From positions 1-19,052 of the forward strand of contig JAEEUX010000012.1 in the NCBI GenBank assembly GCA_016290695.1: DNA of 19,052 nucleotides. The letters run 5' to 3'. Both the position numbers and the translations under genes were made by a program. Within the stretch, counting starts at the first letter, position 1, and every line of letters begins with the position of its first letter. Of this stretch, positions 7,343 to 12,714 are shown piece after piece. This DNA is from Oscillospiraceae bacterium. Its GTDB lineage: Bacteria > Bacillota > Clostridia > Oscillospirales > Oscillospiraceae. The notes below the pieces were generated by a model. That model had not been told where the DNA came from and ran no database searches. It saw only the letters and a program-made list of their open reading frames with translations.

Positions 7343-7370
7343 TTGATTTTTCCCGCAAAAAGCGTATAAT
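7343..7370 (+). promoter_or_regulatory. Predicted promoter for the phosphoribosyltransferase gene
   Basis: TTGATT (7343-7348), 16-base spacer, perfect TATAAT (7365-7370). Transcription would start near 7377, about 35 bases before the ATG at 7413. Confidence 0.6.
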
Positions 7371-7412
7371 AACCCTTGTCGAAAAATCAGCTCTTAGAAC
7401 GGGGTGCTTATA

Positions 7413-7967
7413 ATGACTTATAAAATCAAAATTGCGGGTCTGGAACGCGACCTTCCCATCTGCCCGATAAACGATTCTCTTTCCATCGGCGCTTTCGTCA
7501 TCCTCGGCGACGCGGAGCTTTCCTCAGCGGCGGCTCGCGAGCTCATCAAGCTCATTCCCGAGTATGATTATATCATCACCGCAGAGGCTAAGGGCATCCC
7601 GCTCGCGCATGAGATCGCCCGCCAGAACGGCGACAGGACGTATTTCGTCGCGCGCAAAACGCCGAAGCTCTATATGACGGGCGTATTCCAGGTAGACGTT
7701 CGCTCCATAACGACGGCGAAGGATCAGATGCTTTATATCGACACTGCCGAGGCCGAGCTCATGAAGGGCAAGAGGATCCTCCTCGTGGACGACGTTATCT
7801 CCACCGGTGAGAGCATTTTTGCGCTTGAAAAGCTCGTCAAGAAGGCCGGCGGCAATATCGCAGGCCGCGCGGCAATTTTGGCCGAGGGCGACGCGCAGAA
7901 GCGCAAGGACATCATTTACCTCGAAAAGCTCCCGCTGTTTAATTCCGACGGAACACCGATAGATTAA
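7413..7967 (+). CDS. Phosphoribosyltransferase-family protein, adenine PRTase-like
   Basis: 184 residues from ATG 7413, behind a GGGG-type ribosome binding site; a GTG at 7404 overlaps that site and is rejected. The PRPP-binding motif ILLVDDVISTGES (about 122-134) is intact, with the two acidic residues D126/D127 and the T131-G132 pair. A flexible-loop-like RKTPKLYM follows VAxR at about 81-88. The GIPLAHEIA stretch at 61-69 matches adenine phosphoribosyltransferases in general layout. True Apt enzymes are about 170-175 residues; this one has a longer middle segment (95-118). It may salvage a purine base or act as a regulatory homologue of the PurR/Apt type, but no DNA-binding domain is present. 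Substrate is not assignable from the sequence. Transcription ends at the strong hairpin just downstream. Confidence 0.82.
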   Translation: MTYKIKIAGLERDLPICPINDSLSIGAFVILGDAELSSAAARELIKLIPEYDYIITAEAKGIPLAHEIARQNGDRTYFVARKTPKLYMTGVFQVDVRSITTAKDQMLYIDTAEAELMKGKRILLVDDVISTGESIFALEKLVKKAGGNIAGRAAILAEGDAQKRKDIIYLEKLPLFNSDGTPID

Positions 7968-8003
7968 TATAGTTCAATAATCAGAAATCAAAGCATTAAT
8001 TTT

Positions 8004-8048
8004 ATCCCCCGGACTCTTCGTTGCAGAAGATAGTCCGGGGGATTATTT
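8004..8048. terminator. Strong, probably bidirectional terminator between convergent genes
   Basis: Twelve-base-pair perfect outer stem ATCCCCCGGACT/AGTCCGGGGGAT (8004-8015 and 8032-8043), extended inward by CTTC/GAAG around a six-base loop with a two-base bulge. A T-rich tail TTATTTTG follows on the plus strand. On the minus strand the exit is AT-rich (ATAAAATTAA), so it can also close the K+ channel operon that converges from the right. Confidence 0.9.
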
Positions 8049-8085
8049 TGAAGTAACAACACTGGATTATAGATATTTACAATCA

Positions 8086-8811
8086 CTATTCATTTTTGTC
8101 TTTGCTTTGTTCTCTTGATATTCGTTCCAGATATCCAGCAGTAATGATACCGGAGGGTAACGCAACAACAGCTATACCAAATACTGATGATAGCATTGTT
8201 ATAACACGGCCCGCCGTACTCACCGGATAAATATCGCCATAGCCAACTGTAGTTAAGCTAACAGTAGCCCAATAAACCGCATCAAAGAATGAATTAAAAC
8301 TATCCGGCTCAACATTGAAAATGACCAATGCAGAAATAAGCACATACGATATCGCCAAAGTCCCAACAGCCAACAATGCTTTGCTTTGCTCTCGAATAAC
8401 ATCTAAAACAATAATTATACTCTTTGAGTATCGAAGCATCTTTGCAGCGCGGAAAACGCGAAAAGCACGCATTAGGCGTACTATTTTCAAAAGGCGAAGA
8501 CCACTCGAAAGCGCGGTAAATGTTGGGAGAATGCAGAGCAAATCAATCAAAGCCATCGGCGTAAATGGGTACATGAAAAAAGAAGCGACACCTTTTTTCA
8601 GTTTCATGTCTGCTGTAGCTATTCGCAAAAGATAATCTATAACAAAGACAGATACAGTTGTATAATCCATCACAGCAAGGGCTTTTGTTGTTTCCTTAAA
8701 CCCAAGAGGAAAAAGGCTGACAACTATTACGGCCATCATGACATAGTCATAAACAGTGCTAGCTTTGTTTCCCTCTGATTTTTCGATGATTTCAAACAGT
8801 TTTTGTCTCAT
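8086..8811 (-). CDS. Voltage-sensor-type potassium channel (six-helix, Kv-like)
   Basis: 241 residues from ATG 8811-8809. Six hydrophobic helices are visible: S1 about 21-37, S2 48-65, S3 79-97, S4 105-128, S5 145-166, S6 203-225. S4 has a textbook voltage-sensor ladder with a positive residue every third position: R106, K109, R112, R115, R118, R121, K124, R127. The pore carries the K+ selectivity filter TTVGYGD at 187-193. The C-terminal cytoplasmic tail is short (about 15 residues), so no RCK or cyclic-nucleotide domain is present. It should be a tetrameric, voltage-gated K+ channel in the cytoplasmic membrane. There is no clear ribosome binding site; the ATG lies 8 bases after the stop of the small basic gene, suggesting translational coupling. 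The gene is AT-rich (about 40% GC in two 60-base stretches I counted), unlike the flanking genes. Confidence 0.93.
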   Translation of the reverse strand: MRQKLFEIIEKSEGNKASTVYDYVMMAVIVVSLFPLGFKETTKALAVMDYTTVSVFVIDYLLRIATADMKLKKGVASFFMYPFTPMALIDLLCILPTFTALSSGLRLLKIVRLMRAFRVFRAAKMLRYSKSIIIVLDVIREQSKALLAVGTLAISYVLISALVIFNVEPDSFNSFFDAVYWATVSLTTVGYGDIYPVSTAGRVITMLSSVFGIAVVALPSGIITAGYLERISREQSKDKNE

Positions 8812-8819
8812 ATTTTACG

Positions 8820-8981
8820 CTATCTAATGCCAAATATACGGCCAAGTTTTGCCCGTCGCCCCTGCTTTGTAGTAGGAATTCCTGTCGCTCTAGCTATTTT
8901 ACGTTTTGCGCTTGAAACACCAACCGCACGTTTCCAACTAAAACTCAGCCCCGGGATTACCGACTTTTTTTGCTTTGCCAT
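8820..8981 (-). CDS. Small basic protein of unknown function, 53 residues
   Basis: Starts at ATG 8981-8979 with a near-perfect AGGAGGG seven bases upstream (8989-8995) and ends at TAG 8820. The product begins MAKQKKSVIPGLSFSWKR and ends KLGRIFGIR. About a quarter of its residues are Lys or Arg and it has only one acidic-free stretch after another: I find no Asp or Glu at all. It contains a GIPTTKQGR segment and no cysteine or membrane helix. It sits between the Pro/Thr-repeat protein (16-base gap) and the K+ channel (8-base gap), so the three are likely one transcript. The family is not named by me; a vague resemblance to short basic proteins of Clostridia (KRAxGxSSAK... GIPTTKxGR) is memory only. 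It could bind nucleic acid, the ribosome or acidic membrane lipids. Confidence 0.75.
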   Translation of the reverse strand: MAKQKKSVIPGLSFSWKRAVGVSSAKRKIARATGIPTTKQGRRAKLGRIFGIR

Positions 8982-8997
8982 ATGTTTTCCCTCCTAT

Positions 8998-9522
8998 TTA
9001 GTAGCATTTCCCGCAAGCATCATAGTTGCGTCTTTGTGCTTCATCAACTGTAATCATCTGTGCTTTATTTGGATTCATATTCCCACAATCATTCTTAGAG
9101 TGAAATTTGCTACCAGTAGCCGAAATCCAAACATTCGTCCCAGAAGGTAAAGAAATGTTTCTTTCTTCTCCATGAACGGGAACTGTAACATTTGTCCGCT
9201 CAGGAGTCGGTTCAGGAGTCGGTTTGGGCGTAGGGTCAGGCGTAGGGTCAGGGGTCGGCTCAGGCGTAGGGTCAGGCGCAGGGTCAACGTCTTCATGTTC
9301 TATTGGCTGAATTACCGGAGTATGTGTTGTCATTTCTGGCGTCATTTCTTCTGCGCTTTGCAAAGTTGATTCTACTATAGTGTTGTGTTCAAGAACAGTT
9401 TTATCGTTTGTTTTATCTTTGTCTTTTACTCCGCCGGGTATAATTGAAGCAACTATAACGATAATAATTGTCCAAAACCACCACTTCTTGAATAATGGTT
9501 TATTGGCTTTCGACTTTTTCAT
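8998..9522 (-). CDS. Membrane-anchored protein with Pro/Thr repeat linker and C-terminal His/Cys domain
   Basis: 174 residues from ATG 9522-9520 behind AAGGAGA. Layout: a short Lys-rich cytoplasmic start, one hydrophobic helix at about 14-30 (WWFWTIIIVIVASIIP), a polar region rich in Thr and acidic residues (33-78), a linker of Asp/Glu-Pro-Thr-Pro repeats (80-108), and a compact C-terminal domain (about 112-174). The last part has H141, C146, C170 and C173, a His/Cys set spaced like small zinc-binding modules that follow a WxSxTGxKFH segment; this module type is common at the ends of exported Bacillota proteins. The basic N-terminus and PT-rich stalk suggest that the domain faces outwards. 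First gene of an AT-rich three-gene cluster ending in a K+ channel. Function unknown; a channel partner or envelope sensor is possible but unproven. Confidence 0.82.
   Translation of the reverse strand: MKKSKANKPLFKKWWFWTIIIVIVASIIPGGVKDKDKTNDKTVLEHNTIVESTLQSAEEMTPEMTTHTPVIQPIEHEDVDPAPDPTPEPTPDPTPDPTPKPTPEPTPERTNVTVPVHGEERNISLPSGTNVWISATGSKFHSKNDCGNMNPNKAQMITVDEAQRRNYDACGKCY
9199..9286 (-). repeat. Short tandem repeat coding for the Asp/Glu-Pro-Thr-Pro linker
   Basis: Imperfect units of about 12 bases (variants of GGCGTAGGGTCA and GGGGTCGGCTCA on the plus strand) run head to tail inside the repeat-protein gene. Each unit codes for four residues such as EPTP or DPTP. The low-complexity array is prone to length change by slippage, in multiples that keep the frame. 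Confidence 0.8.
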
Positions 9523-9834
9523 TACTAAATTCTCCTTAGCTTTTTGTGCAAAGAAAGTAACACATATTGCTCTGAAGGTTAAAACGGCGCAACGGAAAAA
9601 GGCACAGAGATCTATTTGTTGTGGCGCAGATATCTGTTACAACTATGTCAGAACAAGAGTTGCATATATTTCAAAATGCAAAACTCAATCTTTGTACTAT
9701 GTAATAATTTACGTCTACAAACACATATTACCATATCCATGTCAAGAAGACAACCTCCTGCTTATCAGAAAATGGCGAAAGGCTTTGTGAGGATATGGAC
9801 GCAGGAAAAGCCGATTAATTTAACGGCTATCCCT
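9523..9834. other. AT-rich gap between the channel cluster and the lipid kinase gene
   Basis: A 312-base gap without a gene I can support. It must hold the promoter of the three-gene channel cluster, but no minus-strand promoter with good boxes could be chosen. It contains a hairpin at 9657-9686 (GAGTTGCAT with ATGCAAAACTC, 9 bp around a 2-base bulge, loop of 10) and, at its right end, the terminator of the kinase operon. It may mark the edge of acquired DNA. Confidence 0.5.
9805..9828 (-). terminator. Terminator after the diacylglycerol-kinase-family gene
   Basis: On the minus strand AGCCG/CGGCT (plus-strand arms 9809-9813 and 9824-9828) encloses a 10-base AT-rich loop and is followed by TTTTCC. 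The stem is only 5 bp, so strength is uncertain, but it lies six bases past the stop codon, in the expected place. Confidence 0.5.
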
Positions 9835-10728
9835 TTATTTTTCGTTCACTATAAGGCTTATCGCGCTGTGCAGGTTCAGTATCTCTATCTCGGCGCTGCC
9901 TGGTTCAAACTCGCCGTCGAGCGACCAGTCCATCGCGCTGCTCGTATAGAGCTTCGCGCTTCCGGCGCGGGCAAAATCTATCACGGAGCATTTATCATAC
10001 TCCTTCCAGGTTATTGCGTGGATTATTTCATTCAGTTCATTGATGTTCGCCGGGGATTTTATGAACATCATTTCAAACATGGCGTCATTCATATCGACGG
10101 TGTTCTTATCGAGCGTCAGCACGCCGCCGAGGGAGGTGGAGTTGCTGATTGCGCCGAAAATATAGTCGTTTTCGATAATTCTGTCGCCAAGGTCCACTTT
10201 AACGTGCTTAGGCTTTATCTGCGGGATATCCTTCACGCCCTCGAGGATATACGCAAGATGCCCGAGCGCGTTTTTTATCGTCTGAGAGGTAGAATACGAA
10301 GCCTTTGTAAACGCGCCGAAGGATGCGACGTAAGAGAAATACCGCCCGTTGAAGGAGCCTATATCGAGGAAGCGCGGCTTACCCTTCATAACGTCTCTCG
10401 CGGTTTTCAGTATGCCGCCCGTGATATGCAGGCTCGTGGCAAAATCATTCGTGCTGCCGGAGGGTATGTAGCCCATCGGTATCTTCTCCCCGCTCTTAAT
10501 GAGCCCGGCAACGACCTCATTAAAGGTCCCGTCGCCGCCGGAGCAGACGACCATATCATGTCCGGAGGCGTATTCCTCCGCGAAAACCGTCCCGTCGCCG
10601 CACTTTTGCGTGACCATGACCGTAGTAACATATCCGTGCTCATAAAAGCAGGAGACCATCTCGGAAAGGTATTTTTTAGCCTGTTTTGTACCCGAGGCGG
10701 GGTTGATTATCAAAAGAAGCTTCTTCAT
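9835..10728 (-). CDS. Diacylglycerol kinase family lipid kinase (DagK/YegS type)
   Basis: 297 residues from ATG 10728-10726 behind AAAGGAG. The N-terminal NPASGTK (9-15) and the nucleotide-binding GGDGTFNEVV at 64-73 are hallmarks of the DAGK catalytic domain, followed by GSTNDFA at 91-97. The C-terminal half has the beta-rich second domain of the family, with the acidic DWSLDGEFE motif near 268-276 that helps bind lipid and metal. Length fits bacterial DagK/YegS. The likely reaction is ATP-dependent phosphorylation of diacylglycerol to phosphatidate at the inner face of the membrane, recycling lipid left by lipoteichoic acid or other polymer synthesis. Other lipid substrates are possible. 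It is the last gene of trmN6-rsmI-kinase; the gap to rsmI is 13 bases. Confidence 0.9.
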   Translation of the reverse strand: MKKLLLIINPASGTKQAKKYLSEMVSCFYEHGYVTTVMVTQKCGDGTVFAEEYASGHDMVVCSGGDGTFNEVVAGLIKSGEKIPMGYIPSGSTNDFATSLHITGGILKTARDVMKGKPRFLDIGSFNGRYFSYVASFGAFTKASYSTSQTIKNALGHLAYILEGVKDIPQIKPKHVKVDLGDRIIENDYIFGAISNSTSLGGVLTLDKNTVDMNDAMFEMMFIKSPANINELNEIIHAITWKEYDKCSVIDFARAGSAKLYTSSAMDWSLDGEFEPGSAEIEILNLHSAISLIVNEK

Positions 10729-10741
10729 TTCTTACTCCTTT

Positions 10742-11566
10742 TCAGGATTTTACCGCGAGCTCATAAAGTTCGTTGCGTGAAAGGCCATGGTCGCGGGCGA
10801 CACTTTTCACCGCGTCCTTTAGCGAGGCGCCATCCGAGCGCATTTCCTCGACAAGCCGGAGCGCTTCTTCAAGCGTTATCTGCGTTTCGCGCTCCTCCGC
10901 GCCGCGAATTATGAGCACAAACTCACCCTTAGGCTCGTTTTCTGCATAGTAGGAGCAGGCAGCGGAAAGCGTCGTGCGTACGGTTTCCTCATGGAGCTTC
11001 GTTATCTCGCGGGATATGGAAAGCTCCCTGTCGCCAAAAGCTTTGAGCATGGCGGAAAGCGTCGCGCGGAGCTTATGCGGCGCTTCATAAAATATCATCG
11101 TCCGCGTTTCGCTTTTTACAAGCTCAAGGTGCTCAGCACGTTCCTTTTTCTCCGCAGGCAAAAAACCCTCAAAGCAAAATCTCCCGCTCGGAAGCCCGGA
11201 AACAGCCAGCGCACTCACCGCCGCGCAGGGTCCGGGGACGCAAACTACCCTTATACCCTCTTTTACGCACAAATCGACAAGCTCTTCGCCGGGGTCGCTG
11301 ACGGCGGGCATGCCCGCGTCTGTAACAAGCGCACAGTTTTCGCCGAGCAGTATTCTTTCGACGATTTTCGGCCCGCTTTCGGATTTATTATGTTCGTAGT
11401 AGCTCACAAGGCTCTTTTTTATTCCGAGGTGGTTCAGAAGCTTGAGAGAGACGCGTGTATCCTCCGCGGCGATGAAATCCGCGTTTTCAAGAGTTTCGGC
11501 GCACCGGGGCGAAATATCCCCAAGGTTGCCGATAGGCGTCCCGACGACGTAAAGCTCGCCCGGCAT
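10742..11566 (-). CDS. rsmI: 16S rRNA (cytidine-1402 2'-O)-methyltransferase
   Basis: 274 residues from ATG 11566-11564; GAGGAG eight bases upstream lies inside the last codons of trmN6. Family blocks are clear: LYVVGTPIGNLGD (5-17), AEDTR (34-38), the glycine/aspartate loop VTDAGMPAVSDPG (81-93), VPGPCAAVSALAVSGLP, FYEAPHK and SREITKLHEE. These define the tetrapyrrole-methylase-fold enzyme that uses S-adenosylmethionine to methylate the ribose of C1402 in the 16S rRNA decoding centre. The C-terminal small helical domain (about 228-274) is present. Gap of 3 bases from trmN6 suggests translational coupling; linkage of trmN6 (YfiC/YabB type) and rsmI (YraL/YabC type) is familiar from Bacillota genomes. 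Confidence 0.96.
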   Translation of the reverse strand: MPGELYVVGTPIGNLGDISPRCAETLENADFIAAEDTRVSLKLLNHLGIKKSLVSYYEHNKSESGPKIVERILLGENCALVTDAGMPAVSDPGEELVDLCVKEGIRVVCVPGPCAAVSALAVSGLPSGRFCFEGFLPAEKKERAEHLELVKSETRTMIFYEAPHKLRATLSAMLKAFGDRELSISREITKLHEETVRTTLSAACSYYAENEPKGEFVLIIRGAEERETQITLEEALRLVEEMRSDGASLKDAVKSVARDHGLSRNELYELAVKS

Positions 11567-11569
11567 GGT

Positions 11570-12286
11570 TTATTCTCCTCTTCTGTAAATACTTTTTATT
11601 TCCGCGGAATCCTCACCCGAGGCGTTCGTCATAATAAGCGGCGGCTCAATTTGAAGCCCCGCCTTTGCGCCGCGCTTGGCCTCCACGAGGACAAGATTCG
11701 GAGCGGATGCCGCAGAGTGCTGCACAAGCCTGAGACGCTTCGGCTCAAGGGCGTGCGATGAGAGTGCGCAGAAAAGCTCGCTCAGGCGTTCCGGACGGTA
11801 CACGAGGTCGAAGCAGCCGCCCCAGCGCGTAATATACGCCGCCGCCGAGCAAAGCTCTTCAAGCTTGCAGAAGACTTCTCCGCGTGCGTGGGCAAGCGAC
11901 TCCGATTCGTACCCGCTGCCCTGCTGGAAATACGGCGGGTTTGAAACGCAGAGATCGTAGGCTCCGGCGACAAGGAGCGAACGGTATTCCCTTATGTCGC
12001 CCTCAATCAGCCGAAAACTCTCTCCGAGACCGTTAAGCTCCGCGTTATAGCGGCACAGCTCGGCAGCCTTCGCGTCCAGCTCCACGCCGTCGATTTTGAG
12101 CGCGCCATTGCGTTCATGCAGGATAACGGGCAGCACTCCCCCGCCGCAGCCAAGGTCACACGCGGTTTTAAACCTTCCTGCGGAAACAAACGACGCGAGC
12201 AGCACGGAATCGGAGCCGAGCTTAAAAACGCCGTCCGTCTGTTTATATTTAGGCCCGCCGGGCCATAATTCATCTATGAAGTCCAT
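11570..12286 (-). CDS. trmN6: tRNA1(Val) (adenine-37 N6)-methyltransferase-like protein (TrmN6/YfiC/YabB)
   Basis: 238 residues if started at ATG 12286-12284; a TTG at 12298 would add four residues but lies in the U-tract of the upstream terminator, so the ATG is chosen although its GAGGG site is only about 3 bases away. The Rossmann SAM-binding motif DLGCGGG is at 44-50, the acidic strand end VELDA at 68-72, and the catalytic NPPY motif of N6-adenine methyltransferases at 116-119. The N-terminal QTDGVFKLGSDSVLL is typical of the family and the length fits. It should methylate an adenine in tRNA; the exact target in this organism is inferred by homology. First gene of a compact trmN6-rsmI-kinase set. 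The very short space between the ferredoxin terminator and the start codon leaves no room for a promoter of its own. Confidence 0.87.
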   Translation of the reverse strand: MDFIDELWPGGPKYKQTDGVFKLGSDSVLLASFVSAGRFKTACDLGCGGGVLPVILHERNGALKIDGVELDAKAAELCRYNAELNGLGESFRLIEGDIREYRSLLVAGAYDLCVSNPPYFQQGSGYESESLAHARGEVFCKLEELCSAAAYITRWGGCFDLVYRPERLSELFCALSSHALEPKRLRLVQHSAASAPNLVLVEAKRGAKAGLQIEPPLIMTNASGEDSAEIKSIYRRGE

Positions 12287-12295
12287 AAGCCCTCG

Positions 12296-12334
12296 CAAAA
12301 ATGAGGGTTCGGAAACTTTCGCCTCCGAACCCTC
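12296..12334 (-). terminator. Intrinsic terminator after ferredoxin, abutting the trmN6 start
   Basis: Perfect 10-bp stem GAGGGTTCGG/CCGAACCCTC (12303-12312 and 12325-12334) with a 12-base loop; on the minus strand it is followed by TCATTTTTG. The 3' arm ends CCCTC and the trmN6 ribosome binding site, eight bases later, reads GAGGG (12289-12293), so the two can pair instead of the terminator stem. Confidence 0.85.
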
Positions 12335-12352
12335 AGCCCTCAGACATAATAA

Positions 12353-12523
12353 TTACGCTTCAACGATAGCATCGGAAGGGCAATTTTCCTTGCAGGTGCC
12401 GCAATCTACGCAATCATCAGCGTTGATGACGAACTTGCCGTCCTTCTCGACGATAGCCTCTACGGGGCAGCCGTCCTTGCAGGTGCCGCAAGATACGCAA
12501 TCATCAGTAATTTTATATGCCAT
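12353..12523 (-). CDS. 2[4Fe-4S] clostridial-type ferredoxin
   Basis: 56 residues from ATG 12523-12521, with AGGAGGTG eight bases upstream; stop TAA at 12353-12355. Two complete CxxCxxCxxxCP motifs: C9/C12/C15/C19-P20 and C38/C41/C44/C48-P49, each fourth cysteine completing the cluster of the other half as in clostridial ferredoxins. Size and acidic character are typical of the soluble low-potential electron carrier that serves pyruvate:ferredoxin oxidoreductase, hydrogenase or, in this setting, one-carbon reduction. The two halves are close copies even at the DNA level: 30-base segments at 12391-12420 and 12478-12507 differ at two bases. A strong terminator follows the gene. Its partner enzymes are not in the window. 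Confidence 0.96.
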   Translation of the reverse strand: MAYKITDDCVSCGTCKDGCPVEAIVEKDGKFVINADDCVDCGTCKENCPSDAIVEA

Positions 12524-12569
12524 TTCTGAACACCTCCTACCACAATTACTATTATCTAGCCGCTTATAT

Positions 12570-12615
12570 ATTATAGCGTATACTTAGATTTTACCATGTT
12601 TTTATAAAAAAGCAA
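12570..12615 (-). promoter_or_regulatory. Probable ferredoxin promoter region
   Basis: On the minus strand a perfect TATAAT (12575-12570) lies about 45 bases before the ferredoxin ATG but lacks a good -35 box. Slightly upstream TTGCTT (12615-12610), 16 bases, TAAAAT (12593-12588) is an alternative. The region is very AT-rich. I could not identify the plus-strand promoter of the divergent clpC-like gene or a CtsR-type operator. Confidence 0.42.
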
Positions 12616-12714
12616 TCACTATTTTTCCGCAAGTACAGTATTTCTTTGTAAAAGGCTCCCCTCTCCGCCTTTCCGGCGCTTTGATTTCACAGGAGAGCCG
12701 AAGGAGTTACTACT

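Noticed and set aside
9616..10914. 432-codon plus-strand frame opposite the lipid kinase gene
   Set aside because: Antisense shadow of the kinase gene extending into the gap; low-complexity product without domains.
12600..12714. CtsR operator upstream of the ClpC-like gene
   Set aside because: No tandem AGGTCAAA-type repeat is present in the region.
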